A stretch of DNA of 16,946 nt from Firmicutes bacterium CAG:145 (GTDB taxonomy: Bacteria; Bacillota; Clostridia; Peptostreptococcales; Anaerovoracaceae): assembly GCA_000435715.1 (NCBI GenBank), contig FR882598.1:77829-94774 (forward strand), read 5' to 3'. The notes under the pieces were generated by a model. That model was not told the origin of the DNA. It saw only the letters and a list, made by a program, of their open reading frames with translations, and did not search any database. Position 1 is the stretch's first letter. Each line of letters opens with the position of its first letter. Positions 1 to 7,233 of this stretch are shown here, piece after piece. The position numbers and the translations under genes were made by a program.

Positions 1-912
1 GGAGGAAACGGATACCTGAAAGGAATGGAAGTAGAGAGATTCTACAGAGACGCTAAGATCTGTACTATCTATGAGGGAACTAACGAGATACAGAACGTGG
101 TGATAGCGTCCCACATATTGGGCAAGGCTGCCAAGGCGGCTCCGGCCGCAAAGACGGCGGTAAAGAAATTGCCTGTTACAGGGGCCAGAAAAAAGATGAT
201 CTTTAAAGACGGATCTCCGGCAGAAAAAGCTACCGCTCTGGCAGAAGCCCTCAAGGCCGACGGATATGACTTTTCCGTGGGAATAGATATCGATACTCCT
301 ATAATAGAAGCCGAAAGAGTAGTCAGCGCCGGCAAGGGAGTAGGCTCAAAGGAAAACATGAAGCTGATAGAAAAACTGGCCAAAGCTGCCGGAGCCGCCG
401 TAGGTTCATCAAGACCCGTGGCCGAACAGCTCATGTATGTGCCTCTCAACAGATACGTGGGGATGAGCGGCCAGAAGTTTACGGGCAATCTCTATATAGC
501 CTGCGGAATTTCAGGCGCGAGCCAGCACCTTAAGGGAATAAAGGACGCTTCTACCATAGTAGCGATAAATACAAACGCTAACGCCCCTATATTCAAGAAT
601 GCCGACTACGGCGTCGTAGGAGACCTGAACGAGATAATCCCTGAATTGATAAAGGCTCTGGGAGGAGACTCTCCCAAGAAGCCTGCGCCGCCTATGGTAA
701 AGATGAAGAGACAAGTTCCGGAAGAACCGTCTCCGGCGCCTGTAGGAAGATACGTCTGCCTGGGCTGCGGATATGAATATATACCTGAACTGGGCGACGA
801 AGAAGGCGAAGTCGCTCCCGGAACACGCTTTAAGGACATTCCGCAGGAATGGACTTGTCCTGAGTGCGGCGAGGAGAAGTCAAACTTTATCCCCTCGTCT
901 GAAGAAGTATAA
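1..912 (+). CDS. Acyl-CoA dehydrogenase - EtfA FAD domain - rubredoxin fusion protein (3' part)
   Basis: The reading frame is open from base 1, so the gene begins upstream; 303 codons plus a stop are visible. Residues 1-42 of the visible part are the end of an acyl-CoA dehydrogenase, with the typical GGNGY, ERFYRDAKI and IYEGTNEIQ stretches. An Ala/Lys/Pro linker (about 43-56) leads into an EtfA C-terminal FAD-binding domain (about 56-225), seen in VGSSRP, VGMSGQ, ISGASQHLKGIK and AINTNANAPIFKNADYG. A Pro-rich linker follows, then a rubredoxin domain (about 250-297) with C253-x2-C256 and C286-x2-C289 as iron ligands. EtfA domain I appears to be absent, since only a short linker separates the dehydrogenase end from the FAD domain. 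Inferred role: electrons from the dehydrogenase FAD pass to the ETF-type FAD and then to rubredoxin within one chain. The flavodiiron gene 18 bp downstream is the obvious acceptor. The acyl-CoA substrate cannot be told from this part. Confidence 0.9.
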   Translation, partial: GGNGYLKGMEVERFYRDAKICTIYEGTNEIQNVVIASHILGKAAKAAPAAKTAVKKLPVTGARKKMIFKDGSPAEKATALAEALKADGYDFSVGIDIDTPIIEAERVVSAGKGVGSKENMKLIEKLAKAAGAAVGSSRPVAEQLMYVPLNRYVGMSGQKFTGNLYIACGISGASQHLKGIKDASTIVAINTNANAPIFKNADYGVVGDLNEIIPELIKALGGDSPKKPAPPMVKMKRQVPEEPSPAPVGRYVCLGCGYEYIPELGDEEGEVAPGTRFKDIPQEWTCPECGEEKSNFIPSSEEV

Positions 913-930
913 TGAAAGGAGAAGCAGAAA

Positions 931-2136
931 ATGAGCATTGTAAGAAAAGTGACCGAAGACCTGTACTGGGTGGGAGTAAACGACAAGCGGCTGCATCTCT
1001 TTGAAAACGTTCATCCCATACCGAGGGGAGTATCATATAACTCTTACCTTCTGATGGACGAAAAGACCGTGTTGTTTGACACCGTAGACTGGTCGGGATG
1101 CAGAGAATTTCTCGAAAACGTGAGAGAAGTTCTCAGCGGCAGAACTCTCGATTACCTCATCATAAACCACATGGAACCGGATCACGCAGCTTCTATAGAA
1201 GAAGTCTTGATACGGTATCCTGAATGTAAAGTGATAAGCAACGAGAAATCCTTTATGTTCATGCATCAGTTCGGATTCGACGTAGAGGGAAGAAAAGAAG
1301 AAGTCAAAGAAGGAGATACCAAGAACTTTGGAAAACATACGGTGACCTTTGTGGCCGCTCCTATGGTACACTGGCCGGAGGCTATGGTGACATTTGACAC
1401 CACTGACGGAGTTCTTTTCTCCGCTGATGCTTTCGGAACTTTCGGTTCCCTGGACGGAAAACTCTTTGCCGATGAAGTGGATTTCGACAGGGACTGGATA
1501 GATGACGCCAGAAGGTATTTCTGCAATATAGTAGGAAAATACGGCCCCTTCGTTCAGCATCTGTTAAAAAAGGCGGCGTCCGTGCCGATCACCACCTTCT
1601 GCCCTCTTCACGGTCCCGTATGGAGAAAAGACCTGAAGTATTATATCGACAAGCATGACAAGTGGAGCAGATATGAGCCTGAGGAAAAGGGCGTGCTGAT
1701 AGTCTATGCTTCTATGTACGGAAATACAGAGAAGACAGCGCAGACTCTGGCGACGGCTCTGTGCGAGAGAGGAATCACTAAAACGGCAGTATATGACGTA
1801 TCCGATACAGATGTGTCTTATCTGATCGCCGAAGCTTTTAAATACAGCCACATAGTGCTGGCCTCACCGACTTATAACCTGAACATATATCCTAAGATGT
1901 ATGATTTTCTTCATCATCTTAAGGCGCTCAATTTCCAGAAGAGAACTTTCGGAATAATAGAGAACGGCACCTGGGCAATCAAATCAGGGTCTCTGATGAA
2001 GGAGTTCATCGAGGAGGAACTCAAAGAATGTCTGGTACTGTCTGCTCAGGTTTCAGTCAACTCGTCTCCTAACGAGTCGAATATGAAGGAAATAGAAGCT
2101 CTGGCAGATTCTCTGACAGAATCTCTTAAGAAATAA
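931..2136 (+). CDS. Flavodiiron protein (A-type flavoprotein, rubredoxin:oxygen oxidoreductase)
   Basis: This 401-residue protein has the two-domain core of the FprA/ROO family: an N-terminal beta-lactamase-like diiron domain (about 1-250) and a C-terminal flavodoxin domain (about 255-400, FMN loop near ASMYGNTEKTA). All six diiron ligands are present with the exact family spacing: H80-x-E82-x-D84, 62 residues, H147, 18 residues, D166, 60 residues, H227; H85 follows D84. The family reduces O2 to water or NO to N2O in the cytoplasm of anaerobes and usually takes electrons from rubredoxin. The upstream gene ends in a rubredoxin domain and is 18 bp away, so the two are almost surely co-transcribed partners. 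AAAGGAG precedes the ATG at a good distance. Whether O2 or NO is the real substrate cannot be read from the sequence. Confidence 0.95.
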   Translation: MSIVRKVTEDLYWVGVNDKRLHLFENVHPIPRGVSYNSYLLMDEKTVLFDTVDWSGCREFLENVREVLSGRTLDYLIINHMEPDHAASIEEVLIRYPECKVISNEKSFMFMHQFGFDVEGRKEEVKEGDTKNFGKHTVTFVAAPMVHWPEAMVTFDTTDGVLFSADAFGTFGSLDGKLFADEVDFDRDWIDDARRYFCNIVGKYGPFVQHLLKKAASVPITTFCPLHGPVWRKDLKYYIDKHDKWSRYEPEEKGVLIVYASMYGNTEKTAQTLATALCERGITKTAVYDVSDTDVSYLIAEAFKYSHIVLASPTYNLNIYPKMYDFLHHLKALNFQKRTFGIIENGTWAIKSGSLMKEFIEEELKECLVLSAQVSVNSSPNESNMKEIEALADSLTESLKK

Positions 2137-2150
2137 ATTTTCATTGCACA

Positions 2151-2178
2151 GATGGCCGGTTGTCATTGGCCGGTCATC
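2151..2178 (+). terminator. Hairpin after flavodiiron gene, possible terminator
   Basis: A 28-base stretch 15 bp after the flavodiiron stop folds into a stem of 12 pairs (eight Watson-Crick in GATG/CATC and CCGG/CCGG, plus G-U pairs) around a 4-base TCAT loop. A short T run follows only at 2192-2196, so as an intrinsic terminator it is weak. The place, between two converging genes, supports a terminator role. Confidence 0.4.
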
Positions 2179-2196
2179 ATATGGCTGTTGATTTTT

Positions 2197-2245
2197 GCGA
2201 AATCTCCCGTCACCATCTATAATATGCGGCGACGGGAGATTTTGC
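2197..2245. terminator. Inverted repeat between converging genes, probable bidirectional terminator
   Basis: Arms 2197-2211 and 2231-2245 match in 14 of 15 positions around the core AATCTCCCGTC / GACGGGAGATT, with a 19-base loop. The repeat lies between the flavodiiron stop at 2136 and the TetR stop at 2247, so it can act for both converging transcripts. There is no clean T run just outside either arm; the TTTT is inside the right arm. The symmetry is plain, the terminator role is inferred from position. Confidence 0.5.
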
Positions 2246-2246
2246 A

Positions 2247-2831
2247 TTACCTGCAGAAACCCTTGAGAAACAGGGGAAGCATCATGGAGGAGTACTGGCA
2301 CAGAGAGTAGTTGCCGTTACACAGACACCAGTCGTACATCAATCCCCGCTCAAAGACTGCGTATGCTTTAGTTATGTCGTTGATGGACAGTTCTTCTCTG
2401 AAGAAACCGCTTTGCTGCCCCTCGATGGTTATCTGCCGCAGAAGTTTATAATAAGTCCTGCTGGGTTCGAGGAGATGACGCTCTCCCTTGGTGATGAGCT
2501 GTGATGAAAAGAGCTGAGCCAGCAGCGATACAGATACTGTGTTCTCTATCATCATAAAGAGTTCTCTGTTTATAAAGATGAGTTTGTCCAGCGGAGAAAG
2601 AGAAGGATCCATGGTATCTATCAGCTCTTCGTATTTTTCGTCGAACAGATAAGAAAGAGAAGTGAGAAGGGCGTCTTTACCGTCGAAATAGTGATAAAAA
2701 GACCCTTTGGAGGTTCCGGATGCTTCCACTATCTCATCTATGGTAGTGTCGTCATACCCTTGTTGGTAAAAGAGCTGCCATGCGGCGGAAACGATCTTTC
2801 CCTTAGTATTTTTTGAACTTTTCTTTTTCAT
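2247..2831 (-). CDS. TetR/AcrR-family transcriptional regulator
   Basis: The product is 194 residues. It opens with a Lys-rich start, then an N-terminal TetR helix-turn-helix at about residues 10-55, with TTIDEIVEASGTSKGSFYHYF, the family's recognition-helix pattern. The remaining all-helical part would bind a ligand and form the dimer, and shows no recognisable ligand class. I chose the ATG at 2831 because AGGTG lies six bases before it; a GTG three codons upstream overlaps that site. The gene points away from the ornithine cyclodeaminase/decarboxylase pair with 223 bp of AT-rich DNA between the start codons, so it probably controls itself and that pair. The inducer is unknown. Confidence 0.88.
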   Translation of the reverse strand: MKKKSSKNTKGKIVSAAWQLFYQQGYDDTTIDEIVEASGTSKGSFYHYFDGKDALLTSLSYLFDEKYEELIDTMDPSLSPLDKLIFINRELFMMIENTVSVSLLAQLFSSQLITKGERHLLEPSRTYYKLLRQITIEGQQSGFFREELSINDITKAYAVFERGLMYDWCLCNGNYSLCQYSSMMLPLFLKGFCR

Positions 2832-2862
2832 ATGAATCACCTGCCTCGCATCATCTGAACAT

Positions 2863-2882
2863 AAAAATAAAATTTTATTTTT
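2863..2882. promoter_or_regulatory. 20-bp perfect palindrome in the TetR / ornithine operon divergent region
   Basis: The sequence A5-T-A4-T4-A-T5 is a perfect 20-bp palindrome placed 32 bp upstream of the TetR start. It lies in very AT-rich DNA, where such symmetry can arise by chance, but its position suits an operator for the divergent TetR protein. Confidence 0.3.
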
Positions 2883-2921
2883 GATATATTTTTTAGTATA
2901 GAATACAGTATAGTAAAAATT

Positions 2922-2937
2922 TATTGAATTTTCAATA
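2922..2937. promoter_or_regulatory. Inverted repeat TATTGAA-TT-TTCAATA, candidate operator
   Basis: Two 7-bp arms with a 2-bp spacer form a 16-bp palindrome between the TetR gene and the ornithine operon. TetR proteins bind palindromes of about this size. It is less simple in composition than the palindrome at 2863-2882, so it is the better operator candidate, but this is by inspection only. Confidence 0.35.
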
Positions 2938-3016
2938 TATTTAATTAAAAATATTCGATATGAGATTTAAAATCGTACAGGTCTGATTCTGTATTTTATT
3001 CTCTTTATAAATATGA

Positions 3017-3022
3017 TACAAT
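3017..3022 (+). promoter_or_regulatory. Probable -10 box of the ornithine operon
   Basis: TACAAT, preceded by an overlapping TATGAT at 3012-3017, stands about 33 bp before the chosen ATG. No good -35 box is visible at 17 bp, so the promoter may be weak or need activation. Confidence 0.4.
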
Positions 3023-3054
3023 AACCGATGTCACATAGAAGAGAGGTATCAGAC

Positions 3055-4152
3055 ATGAGTTTTAAATTAGCTGAATATAAAGAGCCGGATTTTACAAAGA
3101 AGATGTTTACCGACGCGCCAAATGCAAGCCTGGTGAGAGCTCCTCACGCAAAGGCTGCGCCTAAAGGCTTTCATGCCACTTCCATATTTCCCGAATATTT
3201 TAAGATAGACGGAAAATGGCATTTGGCTAAGGACAGCAGAATGGACGCCGTGCCGGTATGGGACGGAGAAAAGATAAGAGTGGTGGAATTCAGAAACATC
3301 AAGGCCGGAGATATGATAGTCACCGGCAGGACGGAAGACGCCAGCGAAGGTATCTATGTTCACGATGACTGCTGGGTCAGAGAAGAAGAAGAGGAGATAA
3401 AAAACACTTTCGCATTCAGACAGGCCAGAAGCAGGGAGACCTCTTTCACTCAGGACTACAAAGAGCTCATCGAGCTTTTGAAGTATGAAAAAGAGACGGG
3501 CGGTTACGTGGTATGGGTACTGGGGCCTGCATGCAGTTTCGATACGGAAGCCAGAAGAGTCATGGGAGAGATAATAGCCAAGGGATACTGCCAGGCTCTG
3601 CTTGCGGGAAATGCCCTGGCCACTCACGATCTGGAGGGAGGATATCTTGGTACTGCGCTGGGCTGCGATATAGTCGATCAGAAACAGCATTTTATGGGGC
3701 ATTATAACCATCTGGATACGATCAACGCCATAAATACTTATGAGTCTATCCCTGCCTTCATAGAAAATGAGGGCATACGAAGCGGAATAATATACAACTG
3801 CGTAAAAAACGACGTGCCTTTTGTGCTCAACGGATCCATAAGAGACGACGGACCTCTGCCGGAGGTTCTCGAGGACAACTATGTGGGACAGGACACGATA
3901 CGATCCCACATACGCAAAGCGACTGTAGTAATAGGCATGGCTACAGTTCTGCATACCATAGCGGCAGGAAACATGACTCCTACTTACAGAGTCCTTTCGG
4001 ACGGAACGGTTAGACCGATATATTTCTACATGGTGGATACTTCCGAATTCGCCGCCAACAAGCTGGGCGACAGAGGAAGCCTTGCCGCCAAGGGAATAGT
4101 AACCAACGTGCAGGATTTCATGAGAAATTTAAGCGCTGGACTTGATTTATGA
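3055..4152 (+). CDS. Ornithine cyclodeaminase-like protein (TIGR00300 / LOR-SDH type)
   Basis: The 365-residue product matches, by remembered motifs, the family of archaeal ornithine cyclodeaminases and the C-terminal part of cyanobacterial AgrE/ArgZ. It shows an N-terminal region with EFRNIKAGDMIVTGR, then a nucleotide-binding half with VLGPACSFDTEARR, LLAGNALATHDLE, GTALG, the HYNHLDTINA stretch, CVKNDVPFVLNGSIRDDGPLP and MATVLHTIAAGN. Characterised members use NAD+ to convert ornithine to proline and ammonia. It is not the mu-crystallin-type cyclodeaminase. I chose the ATG at 3055 since GAGAGG lies eight bases before it; an in-frame ATG at 3028 has no such site. The Orn/Lys/Arg decarboxylase begins 11 bp after the stop, which supports ornithine as substrate. 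Proline made here could feed Stickland reduction, an inference. Some family members are annotated as LOR/SDH of lysine breakdown, so the substrate is not certain. Confidence 0.72.
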   Translation: MSFKLAEYKEPDFTKKMFTDAPNASLVRAPHAKAAPKGFHATSIFPEYFKIDGKWHLAKDSRMDAVPVWDGEKIRVVEFRNIKAGDMIVTGRTEDASEGIYVHDDCWVREEEEEIKNTFAFRQARSRETSFTQDYKELIELLKYEKETGGYVVWVLGPACSFDTEARRVMGEIIAKGYCQALLAGNALATHDLEGGYLGTALGCDIVDQKQHFMGHYNHLDTINAINTYESIPAFIENEGIRSGIIYNCVKNDVPFVLNGSIRDDGPLPEVLEDNYVGQDTIRSHIRKATVVIGMATVLHTIAAGNMTPTYRVLSDGTVRPIYFYMVDTSEFAANKLGDRGSLAAKGIVTNVQDFMRNLSAGLDL

Positions 4153-4163
4153 GAGGATAAAAA

Positions 4164-5606
4164 TTGCAGAAAGATTTGAAAAATTTTTTAAGACAACATT
4201 CGGAAATTTCCCCGGTTTCCTTCCACATGCCGGGGCACAAGGGAAGGAGAATATTCCAGGAAAACGGCTTTGACGACGGGGCTCTCATGAGAGCTGACTG
4301 GGATATAACCGAGATACCGGGAGCAGATAATCTGTTTCAGGCAGAGGGGATCATAGCAGAGACGACTGCTAAGTATGAAAGACTGTACGGCGCAGATAAG
4401 TCGTTTCTCCTCATCAACGGAAGTTCCGGCGGAATAATAGCCTCGATATTGGCTTCTGTACGAAGGGGCGGCAAGCTGATAATGACCAGAAACTGCCACA
4501 AGTCGGTGTTTAACGCTCTTTCTCTCGGGGATATATTTCCGGTATATGTGTATCCCGATATCGTTTCAGAATACGGAATACAGGGAGCTGTCTCTCCTTC
4601 GGCTGTCGAAGAGGCTTTGCTCAGGGAACCTGAGGCCGAGGCTGTCATACTGCCCAGCCCCAACTACTATGGAATATGCAGCGATATCCGGGCTATAGCC
4701 GAAGTGGTTCACAGATACGGCAAGCTACTGATAGTGGATCAGGCCCACGGAGCACATCTGAAATTTTTCGAAGGAAGACTACAGGAGAAATATGGGATAC
4801 ATCTATCTTTCCCTCCTTCTGCGGAGAGTTCCGGCGCTGATATCGTGATAGACAGCACTCATAAGACGCTGGCTTCTTTCACTCAGACTGCGGTGCTCAA
4901 CGTCTTTGGCAAAAGGCCGGACATAAGCGCTATAGAAGACAAACTTCAGGCAGTGGAGAGTTCAAGCCCGTCTTATCTTCTGATGGCCAGCCTCGACATA
5001 AACGCTGATTTGATGAAAGAAAAGGGTGGTATGCTGGTAAAGAAGTGGCAGGACAACCTGGCCCGGTTCTACGAAAAAGCAGCTTCAGTAGAAGGCCTGA
5101 GGATAATGAAGACGGAAGGCATGGATCCTACAAAGATCAATCTGGATATGTCGGCGCATGGATTTTCCGGAAACTACCTTGAGAATTTCCTCATAGAAAG
5201 AGGAATATTTGCAGAGCTGGTGAGCGGCAATATAGTGATGTGCATGACGGGCATAGGCAACGAAGAGAGCGACTACCTGCGGCTGATCGAAGCGCTGAAA
5301 ACAGCCGCCGCATCGGGCCGCGCCGCGGCAAAGAAGCGACCTGATCATCCGAAGGTCCTGGCGAAGAGACTGAAACAGGAGAAAGTACCTGCGGCCAGAG
5401 AAGCAGTGAGCCTCGTCGATGCGGCGGGGAGAGTGTGCGCCGCATCGGTCATCCCTTATCCGCCGGGAATTCCGATAGTATGTCCCGGAGAAGTCTTCGA
5501 CGAAGAAGTGCTGCTATACATAAAGAGTCTGAGAGAAATGAGAGAGAAGGTCATTGGAGTCAGCGAAGACATGAAAGTCATGGCGGGGAAACGGCAGACC
5601 GATTAA
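4164..5606 (+). CDS. Orn/Lys/Arg decarboxylase, short PLP-dependent form
   Basis: The 480-residue protein belongs to the fold-type I Orn/Lys/Arg decarboxylases of the short Gram-positive kind, without the N-terminal wing domain of E. coli enzymes. The N-terminal FHMPGHKG motif, D192-QAH-GAH and the PLP lysine K234 in DSTHKTLASFTQ are all present. The C-terminal domain has PYPPGIPIVCPGE. It would release CO2 from ornithine, lysine or arginine to give putrescine, cadaverine or agmatine; sequence alone does not settle which, but the upstream ornithine cyclodeaminase-like gene favours ornithine. The start is TTG: GAGAGG at 4151-4156 is spaced seven bases from it, and the next in-frame ATG already lies inside the conserved HMPGHKG motif. 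No clear terminator follows. Confidence 0.9.
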   Translation: MQKDLKNFLRQHSEISPVSFHMPGHKGRRIFQENGFDDGALMRADWDITEIPGADNLFQAEGIIAETTAKYERLYGADKSFLLINGSSGGIIASILASVRRGGKLIMTRNCHKSVFNALSLGDIFPVYVYPDIVSEYGIQGAVSPSAVEEALLREPEAEAVILPSPNYYGICSDIRAIAEVVHRYGKLLIVDQAHGAHLKFFEGRLQEKYGIHLSFPPSAESSGADIVIDSTHKTLASFTQTAVLNVFGKRPDISAIEDKLQAVESSSPSYLLMASLDINADLMKEKGGMLVKKWQDNLARFYEKAASVEGLRIMKTEGMDPTKINLDMSAHGFSGNYLENFLIERGIFAELVSGNIVMCMTGIGNEESDYLRLIEALKTAAASGRAAAKKRPDHPKVLAKRLKQEKVPAAREAVSLVDAAGRVCAASVIPYPPGIPIVCPGEVFDEEVLLYIKSLREMREKVIGVSEDMKVMAGKRQTD

Positions 5607-5644
5607 AATAAAATAAGACAAAAGAACGATCAAAAGTAACTAAG

Positions 5645-5808
5645 AGGTGTGTAACCGTATAAAAAAGTGCCTACCTGTAAGACTGCGGCAAAGGGGTAGA
5701 ATTGAAGCAGAAAGATGAGGCGCCTGAAAGAGGGTTTTATACGTTACTGCAGAAGATTTTCATGAGTGAAGAGTCAAACGCACACCTGATGGTTACTTTT
5801 TCTGGTGT
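5645..5808 (+). ncRNA. Strongly base-paired intergenic element, possible structured RNA
   Basis: The 316 bp between the decarboxylase and rnfC hold no convincing gene but much pairing. An outer stem joins 5651-5664 (GTAACCGTATAAAA) to 5735-5747 (TTTTATACGTTAC) with one bulged base. Inside it, GTGCCT 5667-5672 pairs with AGGCGC 5718-5723, CTACC 5671-5675 with GGTAG 5695-5699, and CTGC 5683-5686 with GCAG 5707-5710; some of these exclude each other. A second set competes: AGGTGTG 5645-5651 with CACACCT 5781-5787, and GTAACC 5651-5656 with GGTTAC 5791-5796 followed by TTTTT. ACACC 5782-5786 can also pair with GGTGT 5804-5808. I recognise no known riboswitch class. It could be a leader or 3' RNA, a small RNA, or the decayed end of an IS200/IS605-like element. 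Confidence 0.4.
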
Positions 5809-5868
5809 TTCTAACAACTTCCTAACAGTAAAACGAAAATTTTTGATGATTTTTGAAGACGGTTGTTG

Positions 5869-5874
5869 TATAAT
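5869..5874 (+). promoter_or_regulatory. -10 box of the rnf operon
   Basis: A consensus TATAAT lies 48 bp before the rnfC ATG. The best -35-like sequence, TTGATG at 5843-5848, is 20 bp away, longer than ideal, so the -35 assignment is unsure. The expected leader is short, about 40 nt, and ends in a good AAAGGAAGG ribosome site. Confidence 0.6.
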
Positions 5875-5922
5875 GTATTTTGTATGAATATGTACAAATT
5901 TTAGAAAGGAAGGTCTCAAGAA

Positions 5923-7233
5923 ATGAGTCACAAACATTTACACAGCGTTCATGTGAGCCATTACAAGCACACTGCCGGTTGTGCCACAGAAGTAATGCCG
6001 ATTCCGGACGTTGTAAAAATTTCCATGTCTCAGCATATCGGAGCACCTTGCAAGCCTTTAGTCAATAAAGGCGACTACGTAAAAGTAGGACAGCTGATCG
6101 GTGACGTAGATGCTTTTGTCAGCGCGCCGATACACTCCAGCGTTTCGGGAACGGTGACTGCCATAGAAGAGCAGAGATCTGCCGTTGGCGGCAGCGATAC
6201 TCTCGTTGTCATCGAGACGGATAAGAAACAGGAAATTTACGAAGGCGTTAAACCTCCTGAAGTCAACGACTTGCAGGGTTTTGTAAAAGCCATAAGAGAC
6301 AGCGGACTGGTGGGCCTTGGAGGCGCTTCGTTCCCTACTCACATCAAATTTAATCCTAAAAACATCGATGAAGTACACACCTTGATCGTAAATGCGGCGG
6401 AATGCGAGCCTTTTATCACATCCGACCACAGACTCATGTTAGAGGATGCCGAAGATCTCATCAGCGGCATACAGCTTACGATGAAGTATTTAGGCCTCGA
6501 TGAGGGCTTTATCGGAATCGAAGAGAACAAACCTGACGCTATAGCTCATCTGGACAAATTACTGGCAGATAAGGGCATAACCAATGTAAAAACGTTTAAG
6601 CTCCAGGCCAGATATCCTAAGGGAGCAGAAAGAGTTCTGGTTTATGAGATCACAGGAAAGACCATGAATGCAGGCGTGCTGCCTGCTGATCTTGGCGTTA
6701 TACTTTCCAACGTCACTACTTTTGCAAAAGTAGGAGAATATTTCAGAACGGGTATGCCTCTGGTGACAAAGAGGATGACAGTTGACGGCGATGCCGTGGC
6801 CGAACCTAAAAATGTCATAGCACCGATCGGAACTATGATAAACGATGTCATAGCTTTCTGCGGAGGCTACAAGCAGGAACCGAGAAAGATCTTGATGGGC
6901 GGACCTATGATGGGAAGAGCTATCTTCTCCGACGAGATGCCTATAGTTAAAAATAACAATGCCATTCTGGCATTTTCTAAGGAACAGTCCATGGTAAAAG
7001 AAGAGACCGCATGCATTAACTGCGGAAGATGCCATCAGGCCTGTCCTTTCAATCTAATCCCTACTGCTCTGGCAGACGCATACGACAGAAGAGACGCTCA
7101 GGCCCTCTCAGATCTGAAAGTAATGCAGTGTATGGAATGCGGCAGCTGTTCATATGTCTGTCCGGCAAGAAGACCTCTGGGCTTCACAAATAAGCTTGGA
7201 AAAGCTGTGGTAAAGGAGGCTGGAATCAAGTAA
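5923..7233 (+). CDS. rnfC: Rnf complex subunit RnfC
   Basis: RnfC is the peripheral NADH-binding subunit of the ion-translocating ferredoxin:NAD+ oxidoreductase and carries FMN and two [4Fe-4S] clusters. The 436-residue product has the glycine-rich GLVGLGGASFPTHIK loop and ECEPFITSDHR typical of the NADH/FMN-binding domain. C-terminal cluster motifs are C364-x2-C367-x2-C370-x3-C374-P and C403-x2-C406-x2-C409-x3-C413-P. This is the compact Firmicutes form; it lacks the long Ala-rich tail of proteobacterial RsxC. It is the first gene of the rnfCDGEAB operon, with AAAGGAAGG before the ATG, and its stop overlaps the rnfD start by one base (TAATG). Confidence 0.97.
   Translation: MSHKHLHSVHVSHYKHTAGCATEVMPIPDVVKISMSQHIGAPCKPLVNKGDYVKVGQLIGDVDAFVSAPIHSSVSGTVTAIEEQRSAVGGSDTLVVIETDKKQEIYEGVKPPEVNDLQGFVKAIRDSGLVGLGGASFPTHIKFNPKNIDEVHTLIVNAAECEPFITSDHRLMLEDAEDLISGIQLTMKYLGLDEGFIGIEENKPDAIAHLDKLLADKGITNVKTFKLQARYPKGAERVLVYEITGKTMNAGVLPADLGVILSNVTTFAKVGEYFRTGMPLVTKRMTVDGDAVAEPKNVIAPIGTMINDVIAFCGGYKQEPRKILMGGPMMGRAIFSDEMPIVKNNNAILAFSKEQSMVKEETACINCGRCHQACPFNLIPTALADAYDRRDAQALSDLKVMQCMECGSCSYVCPARRPLGFTNKLGKAVVKEAGIK

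Noticed and set aside
3028..3054. Upstream ATG for the ornithine cyclodeaminase-like gene
   Set aside because: No ribosome site before it, while GAGAGG is well placed for the ATG at 3055; it also overlaps the likely start of transcription.
3067..3954. 295-codon minus-strand open frame
   Set aside because: It lies fully within the ornithine cyclodeaminase-like gene on the other strand and has no family features.
5702..5887. Small plus-strand frame of 61 codons starting with TTG in the rnf upstream region
   Set aside because: It crosses the folded element and the rnf -10 box, its start context is poor and the product resembles nothing known to me.
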